NCBI RefSeq assembly: GCF_003597675.1
Contig: NZ_CP030827.1
Coordinates: forward strand, 434,001-498,000
Reading direction: 5' to 3'
Origin: Neorhizobium sp. NCHU2750
Lineage (GTDB): Bacteria; Pseudomonadota; Alphaproteobacteria; Rhizobiales; Rhizobiaceae
Length of the DNA: 64,000 bases
The notes under the pieces were generated by a model. It was not told where the DNA came from and searched no databases. It saw only the letters and a program-made list of their open reading frames with translations. Numbering within the stretch: the stretch's first letter is position 1; each line of letters starts with the position of its first letter. The translations under genes and the position numbers were made by a program. Of the stretch, positions 26,029-35,493 are shown piece after piece.

Positions 26029-27204
26029 TTGCGTCCGAAAAGCGTTCTGCGTAACAGGTCCCTGCCGCGTTGGGACCGGCCTGCCGCGCCTGTGGTGCTG
26101 GGGCTTGCCTCCTGGCTGGTATTTCCGTCGATACCCTCGCATGGCGACTTCACCGATCTGTTTTCCGGCCTGAAAGGCGCGTCCGAGAGCTGGCGGATGG
26201 TGATTACCAATTCCCCTGCCGGTTCCCTGCATAGCGCCTCGCTCGCCTTCCCCGGAGGCGGCAAGGTTCTGGGCGGCGATGCCGGCATCGAATTGCCGGA
26301 CGGTCGCAAGGTGGCGCTCTCCGACGAGGACAAGTCGAAGGACGGTTCGCCCGACGAGGATCGCGTCAACCGTGCCGCAAAGAAGGGGCGCATCGTTGCC
26401 GTCATGCCCATGCTGCCGCCGAAGGCCTTCTCTGCCGGCACCATCCTCGACCGTTCAAGCTCGCTCACCAAGCCCGTTGACGACGAGGACGAGATGACGG
26501 CCTTCGTAAAGTCGCCCAGCCGCCAGGCCGAGATGCAGCCGGTCAGGGTCGCCGAGTTCTACTTCCGCAAGGACGAGGTGAAGGAGAAAAGCCTGCCGCC
26601 GATGATCGCAAGCCTCGTCACCAACGATCATCCCGACGTGCTGGCCCTGGGTTATGCCGAGGCGAAGCCCGATTTCTCCCGCCAGTCACCCTTCGATGCC
26701 ATCCTGAAGAAGCCGGATGCCGGCCGTTTCATTCCGCCGATCGGCCCGGACGATCATGCCTGGGCCGCCAATCCGCTGCCGGCCGATTCTTTCTCCGCAA
26801 AGCAGCAGCAATGTCTCGCCTCGGGCATCTATTTCGAGGCGCGTGGCGAATCGGTGCGCGGTCAGGCGGCGGTCGCCCAGGTCATCCTCAACCGGGTGCG
26901 CAACCCGGCCTACCCGGCGACCATCTGCGACGTGGTGTATCAGAACGAGGACTGGCGCAACCGCTGCCAATTCTCCTTCGCCTGCGACAACATCAAGGAT
27001 CGCGTCCGTTCTGCGGACCACTGGAAGACGGCGCGCGAAGTGGCCATGGCGGTCAGCGCCGGCAGGATTTGGCTGCCCGAAGTCGGCTCTGCGACACATT
27101 ATCACGCGGTCTACGTGCATCCGGCCTGGGCGAAGACGATGAAAAAGGTCGGCCGGATCGGTCTACACGTCTTCTATAGAACCTATGGTGGTGGTTGGAG
27201 CTGA
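26029..27204 (+). CDS. Cell wall hydrolase, SleB-like
   Basis: A 391-residue envelope protein with one N-terminal hydrophobic segment (VVLGLASWLVFPSI) and a long variable region. The C-terminal Hydrolase_2/SleB domain (~265-391) has QQCLASGIYFEARGESVRGQAAVAQVILNRVRNPAYP and ATHYHAVYVHPAW; the Glu of YFEARGES is the likely catalytic acid. SleB-type enzymes cleave peptidoglycan glycan strands. The start is TTG 26029 (GGAG at 26016-26019); no ATG gives the membrane segment. Confidence 0.85.
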   Translation: MRPKSVLRNRSLPRWDRPAAPVVLGLASWLVFPSIPSHGDFTDLFSGLKGASESWRMVITNSPAGSLHSASLAFPGGGKVLGGDAGIELPDGRKVALSDEDKSKDGSPDEDRVNRAAKKGRIVAVMPMLPPKAFSAGTILDRSSSLTKPVDDEDEMTAFVKSPSRQAEMQPVRVAEFYFRKDEVKEKSLPPMIASLVTNDHPDVLALGYAEAKPDFSRQSPFDAILKKPDAGRFIPPIGPDDHAWAANPLPADSFSAKQQQCLASGIYFEARGESVRGQAAVAQVILNRVRNPAYPATICDVVYQNEDWRNRCQFSFACDNIKDRVRSADHWKTAREVAMAVSAGRIWLPEVGSATHYHAVYVHPAWAKTMKKVGRIGLHVFYRTYGGGWS

Positions 27205-27323
27205 TACAAGCGCCTTACCCCCTGTGAATTCCCGCGACAGTTTTACCCACCTTGCTCCCGCTCGGCTGATAACGCGATGAATTCATTATCTTTAAATCCC
27301 TTGGGGCAAGCTTGCTCAGTGCC

Positions 27324-27352
27324 TTGACTAGCCGGGCGGTGAAAACTATGTT
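27324..27352 (+). promoter_or_regulatory. Sigma-70-type promoter of the atp (F0) operon
   Basis: TTGACT (27324-27329), a 17-bp spacer and TATGTT (27347-27352) lie about 95 bp upstream of atpI, the first gene of the operon. GGAGGAGGAG at 27431-27440 is the ribosome-binding region for atpI. Confidence 0.55.
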
Positions 27353-27450
27353 GCGCGCGACTTGAAAACGGGCCGGAAGGCGCGAAATCCCTCGCTATCC
27401 TTGCGTTCGGCTGCACCGGACAAAAAGGCCGGAGGAGGAGGACGTGAGTG

Positions 27451-27798
27451 ATGGACGACCGTGATGATGGTCTGGATGCGCGCCGAAAGCGACTTTCTCA
27501 GGCACTTGCCGAGAAAAAGGCCGACGATGCAGCGGAAATGAAACGGGACGGGCAATCCGAAACAAGTCGCAAGGGCATGGCTCTCGGCTTGAAGATTTCC
27601 TCCGAATTCGTCTCCGCGATCGCCGTCGGCGGTGTCCTGGGCTATCTGATCGATTGGGCGGTCGGCACCAAGCCGTGGGGGATGATCCTTTTTGTCCTCT
27701 TAGGTTTTTGTGCCGGTGTGCTAAGTATATTGCGCGGCGTCGGTATGGTGGCTCAGCCACCGCACCTTTCGGCGCGCAGCGACGAAGATAAAGAGTGA
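27451..27798 (+). CDS. atpI: ATP synthase assembly protein AtpI
   Basis: A 115-residue membrane protein with a charged N-terminal half (LDARRKRLSQALAEKKADDAAEM) and two membrane helices (SSEFVSAIAVGGVLGYLIDWAVG and WGMILFVLLGFCAGVLSIL). AtpI helps assemble the c-ring. GTG 27448 is an alternative start directly before ATG 27451. It opens the F0 operon. Confidence 0.87.
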   Translation: MDDRDDGLDARRKRLSQALAEKKADDAAEMKRDGQSETSRKGMALGLKISSEFVSAIAVGGVLGYLIDWAVGTKPWGMILFVLLGFCAGVLSILRGVGMVAQPPHLSARSDEDKE

Positions 27799-27860
27799 AC
27801 CGGCCGGTGCCGGTTTTGAAGAACAAGGCCGCGCGGGCGGTCATCGAAAGAGGGTAGACG

Positions 27861-28613
27861 GTGGCAAACGATCCGATCCATCAGTTCCACATCAATACGA
27901 TCGTTCCGATCCATGTCGGTGGTTACGACTTCTCTTTCACCAACGCTTCGTTGTTCATGGTCGCAACCGTCGTCGTCGCCGCCGGCTTCATGTACTTCTC
28001 CACCTCGCAGCGTTCGCTGATCCCGGGCCGCGCCCAGTCGGTTGCCGAGATGTCCTATGAATTCGTCGCCAACATGTTGCGCGAAGGGGCGGGCAGCCAC
28101 GGCATGAAGTTCTTCCCGCTGGTGCTGTCGCTGTTCATGTTCATCCTGACGGCGAACCTGCTCGGCATGTTCCCCTATTTCTTCACCGTCACCAGCCAGA
28201 TCATCGTCACCTTCGCGCTTTCCATGCTCGTCGTCGGTCTCGTGGTCGTCTATGGTTTCTACAAGCACGGCCTGCGCTTCCTGAAGCTTTTCGTGCCCTC
28301 CGGCGTTCCCGCCGTTCTTCTGCCGCTCGTGGTGGCGATCGAAGTCATTTCGTTCATTGCCCGTCCGATCAGCCTGTCGGTTCGTCTTTTCGCCAACATG
28401 CTGGCCGGCCACATCACGCTCAAGGTTTTCGCAGGTTTCGTCGCCTCGCTCGGCGCGCTCGGTGCACTCGGCATCGGCACGGCGATCCTGCCCCTTCTCA
28501 TGACCGTCGCTCTGACCGGTCTGGAATTTCTCGTTGCATTCCTTCAGGCCTACGTCTTTGCAGTCCTGACATGCATGTATCTGAACGATGCCCTGCATCC
28601 GGACGGTCACTGA
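27861..28613 (+). CDS. atpB: F0F1 ATP synthase subunit a
   Basis: The 250-residue proton-channel subunit, with GTG start at 27861 after an AGGG-rich site. The essential Arg is in the helix [26 protein letters not shown], the family signature. About five to six membrane helices. It works against the c-ring to let protons through and drive ATP synthesis. Confidence 0.95.
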   Translation: MANDPIHQFHINTIVPIHVGGYDFSFTNASLFMVATVVVAAGFMYFSTSQRSLIPGRAQSVAEMSYEFVANMLREGAGSHGMKFFPLVLSLFMFILTANLLGMFPYFFTVTSQIIVTFALSMLVVGLVVVYGFYKHGLRFLKLFVPSGVPAVLLPLVVAIEVISFIARPISLSVRLFANMLAGHITLKVFAGFVASLGALGALGIGTAILPLLMTVALTGLEFLVAFLQAYVFAVLTCMYLNDALHPDGH

Positions 28614-28681
28614 GAAATAAAGTCGTTGGTGCTTTGAGCACCAGTCCAAAGCCGCAACAAACCATTCTAAGGAGTTCCAAT

Positions 28682-28909
28682 ATGGACGCGGAAGCAGCAA
28701 AGTACATCGGCGCAGGTATCGCTTGCCTCGGCATGGGTGGCGCAGGCATCGGCCTCGGCACGATTTTCGGCAACTACCTGTCGGGCGCTCTGCGTAACCC
28801 GTCGGCTGCTGATGGCCAGTTCGGCCGCCTGATTTTCGGCTTCGCCGTTACGGAAGCTCTGGGCATCTTCTCGCTGCTCGTAGCGCTCCTCCTCCTGTTC
28901 GCTGTCTAA
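28682..28909 (+). CDS. atpE: F0F1 ATP synthase subunit c
   Basis: A 75-residue hairpin of two membrane helices. The glycine-rich first helix ([21 protein letters not shown]) and the polar loop (RNPSA) are typical. The proton-carrying carboxylate is Glu in [21 protein letters not shown] lies eight bases before the start. It should be made in excess of the other subunits. Confidence 0.96.
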   Translation: MDAEAAKYIGAGIACLGMGGAGIGLGTIFGNYLSGALRNPSAADGQFGRLIFGFAVTEALGIFSLLVALLLLFAV

Positions 28910-29002
28910 GACCTAAACGTCTAGCGGCATAGGATTGGATCACGGCGGGCCGGAAACGGTATGCCGTGATCCGTTATATATGGAATTCACCTGGAGGTGA
29001 TG

Positions 29003-29614
29003 ATGTTCGTGACCTCGGCATACGCGCAGACCGCGCCGGCCGCATCTGAAACGCCCGCGGCAAGCGCAGGCGAGGTTCATACCGAAACCGGTGTTGCCCA
29101 TGGGGCAGAACACGGTGAGGCTGGTTTTCCGCCGTTCGACTCGTCGCATTTCGCGTCGCAGCTGCTCTGGCTCGTCATCACGTTCGGCCTTTTCTATCTC
29201 ATCATTCAGAAGGTCATCATGCCGCGCGTCGGCGGCATCATCGAGGATCGCAAGGGCCGTATCGCCGGTGATCTCGAAGAAGCCGGCCGCCTGAAGGCAG
29301 AAGCCGACGCCGCCGTCGAGACCTATGAAAAGGAACTGGCTGCCGCCCGTTCCAAGGCAAACGCGATTGCCGATGCCGCCCGCAACGACGCCAAGGCCAA
29401 GGCTGCCGCAGATCGCACCGCGATCGAAGCGGAAATTGCTGCCAAGATCGCAGCCGCCGAGACCCGCATCGGCGAGATCAAGGCGAAGGCCTTTACCGAA
29501 GTCGGCGCGATTGCCGAGGAAACTGCTTCCGCGATCGTCGACCAGCTGATCGGTGGCAAGGCGACCGGCGACGACATCAAGGCCGCGGTTGCGGCTGCCA
29601 AGCAGGGAGCCTGA
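29003..29614 (+). CDS. atpG: F0F1 ATP synthase subunit b' (second stator stalk subunit)
   Basis: A 203-residue b' subunit as found in Alphaproteobacteria and phototrophs, which pairs with subunit b to form the peripheral stalk. It starts [13 protein letters not shown], followed by an Ala/Glu/His-rich stretch, one membrane helix ([22 protein letters not shown]) and a long charged coiled coil. GTG 28997 and ATG 29000 are in-frame alternatives just upstream; ATG 29003 fits the CTGGAGG spacing best. Gene symbols for this subunit vary (atpG, atpF2, atpX). Confidence 0.92.
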   Translation: MFVTSAYAQTAPAASETPAASAGEVHTETGVAHGAEHGEAGFPPFDSSHFASQLLWLVITFGLFYLIIQKVIMPRVGGIIEDRKGRIAGDLEEAGRLKAEADAAVETYEKELAAARSKANAIADAARNDAKAKAAADRTAIEAEIAAKIAAAETRIGEIKAKAFTEVGAIAEETASAIVDQLIGGKATGDDIKAAVAAAKQGA

Positions 29615-29617
29615 TCC

Positions 29618-30103
29618 ATGGCCTTGGACAACACATTCTTCGCCCTTGTCGGCCTGATCCTCTTCTTCGTCCTGATCGCCTATCTCAAGGTGCCGGGCAT
29701 GATGGGCAAGCAGCTGGACAAGCGCGCCGATAACATCCGCGCCGAACTCGCAGAGGCCAAGCGCCTGCGTGAGGAAGCTCAGGCGCTGCTCGCCGAATAC
29801 CAGAAGAAGCGCAAGGACGCCGAAGCGGAAGCCGCTGCCCTTCTCGCCGCTGCCGAGCGCGAGGCTGCTCTCCTGACCGAGGAAGCCCGGCAGAAGACCG
29901 AGGAATTCGTTGCTCGCCGCAACGCTCTCTCGGAACAGAAGATCAAGCAGGCCGAAGCCGACGCAATCAGCGCCGTCCGCACAGCCGCCATCGACGTTGC
30001 TGTGGCTGCCGCCGAAAAGGTGATCGCTGCCAAGAGCGACAAGACCACCCAGACTGCGCTCTTCAAGGACGCGGTTTCCAAGGTCCAGTCGCGCCTCAAC
30101 TGA
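29618..30103 (+). CDS. atpF: F0F1 ATP synthase subunit b
   Basis: A 161-residue stalk subunit with an N-terminal membrane helix (FFALVGLILFFVLIAYLKVPG) and a long coiled coil rich in Ala, Glu, Lys and Arg. It starts three bases after the b' stop. A strong terminator follows, so F1 genes are elsewhere, as usual in rhizobia. Confidence 0.94.
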   Translation: MALDNTFFALVGLILFFVLIAYLKVPGMMGKQLDKRADNIRAELAEAKRLREEAQALLAEYQKKRKDAEAEAAALLAAAEREAALLTEEARQKTEEFVARRNALSEQKIKQAEADAISAVRTAAIDVAVAAAEKVIAAKSDKTTQTALFKDAVSKVQSRLN

Positions 30104-30126
30104 TGGCGCTCAGACAGATGAAATTG

Positions 30127-30157
30127 AAAAAGCCGGGTGGAAACGCCCGGCTTTTTT
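30127..30157 (+). terminator. Rho-independent terminator of the F0 operon
   Basis: AAAAAGCCGGG and the pairing CCCGGCTTTTTT arm with an 8-nt loop, followed by a T run. It is 24 bp past the atpF stop. Confidence 0.88.
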
Positions 30158-30250
30158 GTTGTCTGTCTGAAGAGGCCGTGGCTGCAACCGCTATCCGGCG
30201 GGGAGAAAAAATGCCCGCGCTTCCGGTGGCTGTTCGTGGTCATCGCTCAC

Positions 30251-31021
30251 CTATCGGATATAGCTTGCTCCGTTGATATCGATCGTCGATCCGCTGAGCG
30301 ATCGTTGCGATCCGATCAGGGAGAACGCCACAAGATCCGCCAGCTCGGTGGCATCCACCATCTCCCCGATCGGAATGTCGCCGACGGCAGCCTCTCGTCC
30401 CTTTTCCCGGATGAAATCCTCGGCCATTTCGGTGTGGACAAATCCCGGCGCGATGGCAATTGCGATAATGCCATCCTTGCCGAAATTTCGGGCTATGGAC
30501 TTCGTCAGGTTTATCAAGCCAGCCTTCGATGCCCCATAGGGCATGTGGTCTTCCGTATAACCGCGTTGCGCTGCCCGGCTGGCAATGTTGATGATACGAC
30601 CACCGCCTTGTTGTCGAAAGTGCGAAATGGCCGCTCTACAAAGGTCCGCGGGTGCCAGGAGGTTGACGCGCAGGTCAAGTTCCCAAGCGCGCTGCCAGCT
30701 ATCCAGGTCATCGCCGATCTGAGTTGTCGCGCGGATGCCGGCGTTGTTGATCAGGGCGTGGATTTGGCCGCAGACCGCAACCGAACTTTCCCAGAGAGCG
30801 GTTGCTCCCAGGGGATCGACCAGATCTCCCTGTACCACCGCACCTTTCCCCTCGACGCTGAGAAGAAGCTCCTCGGCGCTGTCCCGGTTATACGCATAGT
30901 GGATGACGGGATATCCGCCGAAAGCAGCAATGCGTTGCACAAGTGCCCGGCCGATCCCGCCGGATGCTCCGGTGACGAGGATCTTTTGACCTGCCAGCGA
31001 GAAATTCGGCGCATCACTCAT
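30251..31021 (-). CDS. SDR family oxidoreductase
   Basis: A 256-residue short-chain dehydrogenase/reductase: cofactor motif ILVTGASGGIGRALV, ALINNAGI, the catalytic Ser-Tyr-Lys (NIASRAAQRG, YGASKAGL) and a C-terminal GSTIDINGASYIR typical of FabG-like members. Preferred start ATG 31021 has AAGG eight bases upstream. The acidic residue after the second strand and the Asn after YAY leave NAD or NADP preference open. The substrate is unknown and it does not seem to be in an operon. Confidence 0.86.
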   Translation of the reverse strand: MSDAPNFSLAGQKILVTGASGGIGRALVQRIAAFGGYPVIHYAYNRDSAEELLLSVEGKGAVVQGDLVDPLGATALWESSVAVCGQIHALINNAGIRATTQIGDDLDSWQRAWELDLRVNLLAPADLCRAAISHFRQQGGGRIINIASRAAQRGYTEDHMPYGASKAGLINLTKSIARNFGKDGIIAIAIAPGFVHTEMAEDFIREKGREAAVGDIPIGEMVDATELADLVAFSLIGSQRSLSGSTIDINGASYIR

Positions 31022-31162
31022 TGCTTGCCTTCTTTCATTCTCCGTAACTCTCAGAGCCTCCATGAGGTGAGAGCGCGATAGTAATCGAGGCAATGCCGGC
31101 CAAGTCGGACAAACCCAAGGTTCGTAATCGGCACGCCGGCTTGTCGGCTGGATGTGCCTCTA

Positions 31163-31831
31163 TCAGCCCTCTGCCTCGTCATCCACTTTCAGCGGCCGAA
31201 AGCTCATCCGGTGCAGCGGGCAGGGTCCGTCCGCGATAATCGCGTCGCGGTGCTGCTTCGTCCCGTAGCCGGCGTGTTTTGCGAAACCATAGGCCGGATA
31301 GACGAGGCCGGCGCGCTCCATCATCCGGTCGCGCGTCACCTTGGCGATGATCGAGGCGGCGGCGATCGAGACGGAGCGGCTGTCGCCCTTGATGACGGCC
31401 TGGCCGGAACACGACAGGCCCTTCGGCACGTCGCGCCCATCGACCAGAACATGGGCAGGCGCGACGGCGAGCCCGGCGACCGCCCGACGCATGGCATCGA
31501 GGCTGGCGCGCAAAATGTTGATCCCGTCGATCAGCGCCGGCCCGGACGAGGCGATCGACACATGAGCCGTCGCCATGATCGCCTCGAACAGCTTTTCGCG
31601 CTGTTTCAGGCTAAGCTTCTTGGAATCGTTGAGGCCTGCAGGAATATTGTCGGGATCGAGAATGACGGCTGCGGCAACCACCGGACCGGCAAGCGGCCCG
31701 CGTCCGGCCTCGTCTGTTCCCGCCACCGGCCAATGGCCGGCCTTGCGAGCGGCCAGTTCGAGACTGAAATCGCAGGCGAGGGCGGATGGATCGAAAAGCA
31801 TCGGAGAATCGGGCGGCGTGCGTGCGGGCAT
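31163..31831 (-). CDS. rnhB: Ribonuclease HII
   Basis: RnhB cuts RNA in RNA-DNA hybrids and removes single ribonucleotides. The 222-residue product has the signature [33 protein letters not shown], and [19 protein letters not shown], with the four acidic catalytic residues present. Start ATG 31831 gives [13 protein letters not shown], similar to other rhizobial RnhB N-termini. A frame open to 32002 has no conserved sequence upstream. Confidence 0.94.
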   Translation of the reverse strand: MPARTPPDSPMLFDPSALACDFSLELAARKAGHWPVAGTDEAGRGPLAGPVVAAAVILDPDNIPAGLNDSKKLSLKQREKLFEAIMATAHVSIASSGPALIDGINILRASLDAMRRAVAGLAVAPAHVLVDGRDVPKGLSCSGQAVIKGDSRSVSIAAASIIAKVTRDRMMERAGLVYPAYGFAKHAGYGTKQHRDAIIADGPCPLHRMSFRPLKVDDEAEG

Positions 31832-32079
31832 GGCGGCAAGCTCGCACGCCGTCCCGATCTCCTGCAAGCCCCGAACGCGAGTGCGGCTTCGCTGTCCACC
31901 GGGGAACGCGGTGGTCCGGGGCTTCATTCTCGGCGGGAGGGGAGGCGGGGAAACCGAGCCGAGAAAGAGAAAAATGCGGTATGGAAGGACTGGCTGGATC
32001 ATGGCGGATGTTGCGCCATCCCGCTTGGACGATTCGCTCCTGTCAGCGCCTTCCGGTATAACTCAGTTGAACAATCCTC

Positions 32080-33237
32080 TCAGAGAAGCGACAGCTGTAT
32101 GCCGGCGCCATTCGGGCGGATGAACAGGTCATCGCGCAGATGCATGCCGCGCCGCCCGAGCCCGAGCCTCTTGGTCGCCATCTCGAAGCGGCGGCCGATC
32201 TGCCAGGCATAGGGACCGGCCCCCTTCATCCGCTTGCCGAATTCGGCATCGTAATCCTTGCCGCCGCGCATCGAGCGGATCAGCGACATCACATGCCGGT
32301 AGCGGTCCGGATAATTGCGCAGCAGCCAATCGCGAAACAGCGGGCTGACCTCGAGCGGCAGGCGCAGCAGCACATAGCTTGCCTCCGTTGCACCGGCCGC
32401 ATGGCCGGCATCGAGAATGCGCTCGATTTCGTGGTCGTTCAGCGCCGGAATGATCGGCGAGGCCATGATGGCGGTCGGTATGCCGGCCTCCGAAAGCGCC
32501 TTGATCGCCTCCAGCCGCTTGGCCGGCGTCGAGGCGCGAGGCTCCATCGTCCGCGCCAGCTTGCGCTCCAGCGTCGTCACCGAGATCCCGACCTTGGCAA
32601 GTCCCTTCGATGCCATGTCGGACAGAATGTCGATATCGCGCATGATGAGCGCAGATTTCGTCACGATCAGCACTGGATGGTTGGCTTTCTGCAGCACTTC
32701 GAGGATCTGGCGCATGATCCGCCATTCCCGCTCGATCGGCTGGTAGGGGTCGGTATTGGTGCCGATCGCGATTGCCCTGACCTTGTAGTCCGGCCTGCTC
32801 AGCTCCCGCTCCAGAAGCCGCGGCACGTCCGGCTTGGCAAACAGCTTGGATTCGAAATCGAGCCCCGGAGAAAGCCCCATGAAACTGTGGCTCGGACGGG
32901 CAAAGCAATAGATGCAGCCATGCTCGCAGCCGCGATAGGGATTGATCGAGCGGTCGAAGCCGATATCCGGGCTGTCATTGCGGGTGATTGCCGTCTTTGG
33001 CTTTTCCACCTGCACCTCGGTGCGGAACGGCTCCATGTCCTCCATCGTCTGCCAACCATCGTCGAACGCCTCACGTCGCTCGGCCTCGAAGCGTCCGCTC
33101 GGGTTGATGCCCGCGCCACGCCCGCGCCGCCGGTCGATCTCGATCCGAAGGCCGGAGGATTGAACCAGTGCATCGGCAATGTCAGCCGTATGGGCGGGCG
33201 CAAACGCACCCTGCCTGAGTTCAGACAGCTCTGTCAT
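32080..33237 (-). CDS. PA0069 family radical SAM protein
   Basis: A 385-residue radical S-adenosylmethionine enzyme with the 4Fe-4S motif in NPYRGCEHGCIYCFARPSH (CxxxCxxC). It also shows IGTNTDPYQPIEREWRIMRQ and ALIMRDIDILSDMASKGL, as in the PA0069 and Rv2578c-like group. CAGGAG is eight bases before ATG 33237. The substrate of this group is unknown. It shares orientation with rnhB, 248 bp apart. Confidence 0.9.
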   Translation of the reverse strand: MTELSELRQGAFAPAHTADIADALVQSSGLRIEIDRRRGRGAGINPSGRFEAERREAFDDGWQTMEDMEPFRTEVQVEKPKTAITRNDSPDIGFDRSINPYRGCEHGCIYCFARPSHSFMGLSPGLDFESKLFAKPDVPRLLERELSRPDYKVRAIAIGTNTDPYQPIEREWRIMRQILEVLQKANHPVLIVTKSALIMRDIDILSDMASKGLAKVGISVTTLERKLARTMEPRASTPAKRLEAIKALSEAGIPTAIMASPIIPALNDHEIERILDAGHAAGATEASYVLLRLPLEVSPLFRDWLLRNYPDRYRHVMSLIRSMRGGKDYDAEFGKRMKGAGPYAWQIGRRFEMATKRLGLGRRGMHLRDDLFIRPNGAGIQLSLL

Positions 33238-33364
33238 TGAAGGCTCCTGACGGGATCGTTTCCCGTTCCTGATGATTAAATTCCTACCCCTCAAATGAGA
33301 ACATTGCAAGAACAAACTTTGCTGCTCGCTGGCAATCCCCAAAACTATAGGCTAAGGGTCAGAA

Positions 33365-33880
33365 ATGCTGACTGTTTTGATGGAATGCAGGGATCAGGAA
33401 GCCGAGCTCGCGCAGACGCTGTCCATCCTCGTCACAGCCGCGGTGGAGGGGCTGGTGAGCGACGTGATCGTGCTCGATCACGCGTCGCGCGATGGCTCGT
33501 CGCGTGTCGCGGATGCGGCCGGCTGCCGGTTTCACAGTCACTGGGACATCAAGGATATCCTGCGCAGCGCCCGCGGCGAGTGGCTGCTGTTCATCGAGGC
33601 CGGCGCGCGTCCGCAAAGCGGCTGGATCGAGGAAGTAATGGAGCACCTGGCGATCAACAAGCAGGCCGCCCGCTTCTCTCCCTCGCGCAACTATCGCCGG
33701 CCGCTCTTCAAGCGCATCGGGCGCTCCTTGCCGCCGCTAGAATACGGGCTTCTGGTGCAAAAGAAGAATGCCATTGCCGCAGCGAAATCGGGCATGACGC
33801 TGGAAATGCTCGCCAAGGGACACAAGGCGACGAGGCTCGTCAGCCAGTTGATCCCCGCCTGGGTGCTGAGGGCCCGCTGA
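33365..33880 (+). CDS. Short glycosyltransferase-like protein (GT2-type fragment)
   Basis: A 171-residue protein related to the start of GT-A family 2 glycosyltransferases: MLTVLMECRDQEAELAQTLSILV, VIVLDHASRDGS and RSARGEWLLFIEAGARPQSGWIEEV match the nucleotide-sugar binding half (D-x-S-x-D variant and an EAG in place of the usual DxD). The acceptor half of GT2 enzymes is missing. It may be a natural short member or a non-catalytic homologue. It is divergent from the radical SAM gene and convergent with moaB. Confidence 0.65.
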   Translation: MLTVLMECRDQEAELAQTLSILVTAAVEGLVSDVIVLDHASRDGSSRVADAAGCRFHSHWDIKDILRSARGEWLLFIEAGARPQSGWIEEVMEHLAINKQAARFSPSRNYRRPLFKRIGRSLPPLEYGLLVQKKNAIAAAKSGMTLEMLAKGHKATRLVSQLIPAWVLRAR

Positions 33881-33985
33881 AGCAGCTCCAGCAAAAGTGC
33901 GTAGCGGTTTTGCGTCCGGAACTGCGCCAAACTAGGAGGATAGAGCAATTCCGCTATTCGAAGAGAAGCGGCATTGATCTAGAAT

Positions 33986-34534
33986 CTAGCTCTTGGTGCG
34001 TTTGAGGTGTTCGTCGAGCCGCGGCATGATTTCCACGAAATTGCACGGCATGTGGCGATAGTCGAGCTGTGCCTTCAAGATCCCGTCCCAGGCATCCTTG
34101 CAGGCACCGGGCGAGCCGGGCAGCACGAAGACGAAAGTGGCGTTGAACACCCCGCCTGTAGCGCGTGACTGGATCGTCGATGTACCGATCTTGTCATAGG
34201 AAATCCGGTGAAACACCTCCGAAAACCCGTCCATCCGCTTTTCGAATAGCGGTTCCAGCGCTTCCGGCGTCACGTCGCGGCCGGTAAACCCGGTTCCGCC
34301 GGTGGTGATGACGACATCGATCTCGGCATCGAGCGTCCATTTCGTCACCTGGGCCGCGATCTTCCCACGGTCGTCGGTGACGATGGCGCGCGCCTTGAGC
34401 ACATGGCCGGCCGCCTCGATCCGGTCGGCCAGCGTCTGGCCGGATTTGTCATCGTCGAGCGTGCGGGTATCGGACACGGTCAGCACCGCAATGCCCAGCG
34501 GCACGAACTGGCGGGTCTCGTCTATACCGATCAT
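33986..34534 (-). CDS. moaB: Molybdenum cofactor biosynthesis protein B
   Basis: MoaB/MogA-fold protein that adenylylates molybdopterin. It has VLTVSDTRTLDDDKSGQTLADRI, the MPT-binding VITTGGTGFTGRDVTPEAL and VFVLPGSPGACKDAWDGIL. Start ATG 34534 has AGGAAG upstream and overlaps the stop of ispE (ATGA), so it is translated in the ispE message. No other Mo-cofactor gene is beside it, though a ModE-like regulator occurs at 62.4 kb. Confidence 0.93.
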   Translation of the reverse strand: MIGIDETRQFVPLGIAVLTVSDTRTLDDDKSGQTLADRIEAAGHVLKARAIVTDDRGKIAAQVTKWTLDAEIDVVITTGGTGFTGRDVTPEALEPLFEKRMDGFSEVFHRISYDKIGTSTIQSRATGGVFNATFVFVLPGSPGACKDAWDGILKAQLDYRHMPCNFVEIMPRLDEHLKRTKS

Positions 34535-35493
34535 GATCTTCTTCCTGTCGTCTCGGCGGCTGCAAAATACCAGTCCGGCCGCATCGCCTGCAGTCTTTCC
34601 GCCGCCCGGCCAGCCTCTTCGGCGGTATCGAACAGGCCGAAACAAGTGGCACCGGAACCCGACATGCGGGTAAGCCAGGCGCCTTCATTGGCAATCATCG
34701 CGGAAATCTCGTCGATCTCGCCAAGCAGTGCCGCGGCCGGCGGCTCGAGGTCGTTGCGCAGGCCTGAGAGATCGGTGCGCCAGTCGCCGGTGAGGGGCGG
34801 GATCGGCGCATTCGTCTTGGTCGCAAGCCGCCGGAAAATGTCGGGGGTCGAGACACCGAGGAGCGGATTGCCGATGACGATCGGAAAGGACGGCATGCTG
34901 TCCAGAAAGACGAGATCCTCGCCGATCCCGCGCGCTTCCGCGGGCTTGTTCTTCAGGCACATCGGCACGTCTGCACCAAGCGAAAGGGCAAGCGCTGCAA
35001 GCTCGCTGTCGGAAAGACCAGCCTCTGCCCGCCACAAACGCAGCAGGCCACGCAGCGTCGCGGCCGCGTCCGCCGAACCGCCGCCGATGCCGGATGCGAT
35101 CGGCAGGTTCTTTTCAAGGTGAATGGCAACCTGCGGAGCGCTCATCCCCTTGTCGCGAAGTGCTGCCCGCATCAGGTCGCGCGCCCGCACCACCAGGTTC
35201 TTCTGCACACTCGCCGCGTCGACAGGCAGTTCCGCGCCGAACCGGCCGGAGACAGAAAAGCTGTCGCTCTCGGCCGGCGTAAAATGCAGCACGTCGCCGA
35301 CCGCCGAACCCTGTGCCATGAAGGTGACGATCATTTCGAGCAGGTGGTAGCCATCGGCGCGCTGGCCGACGACATGCAGCGCGAGATTGATTTTCGCAGG
35401 CGCAAATTCGGTGACGGCGCCATCCTGGGCCGCAGACTGAAAAAGGCCCGCCGCACCGGCAGGCCTTGTCATCTCGGGTGCGGTTTCGCGCAT
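34531..35493 (-). CDS. ispE: 4-diphosphocytidyl-2-C-methyl-D-erythritol kinase
   Basis: The fourth enzyme of the MEP isoprenoid pathway, a GHMP kinase of 320 residues. Seen: FAPAKINLALHVVGQRADGYHLLEMIV (substrate site), the ATP loop IASGIGGGSADAAATLRGLL, and LTRMSGSGATCFGLFDTAEEA. The start overlaps the stop of the TPR gene, and its stop overlaps moaB, giving a TPR-ispE-moaB operon. A polyprenyl diphosphate synthase gene lies just upstream on the same strand, so isoprenoid genes are grouped here. Confidence 0.95.
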   Translation of the reverse strand: MRETAPEMTRPAGAAGLFQSAAQDGAVTEFAPAKINLALHVVGQRADGYHLLEMIVTFMAQGSAVGDVLHFTPAESDSFSVSGRFGAELPVDAASVQKNLVVRARDLMRAALRDKGMSAPQVAIHLEKNLPIASGIGGGSADAAATLRGLLRLWRAEAGLSDSELAALALSLGADVPMCLKNKPAEARGIGEDLVFLDSMPSFPIVIGNPLLGVSTPDIFRRLATKTNAPIPPLTGDWRTDLSGLRNDLEPPAAALLGEIDEISAMIANEGAWLTRMSGSGATCFGLFDTAEEAGRAAERLQAMRPDWYFAAAETTGRRS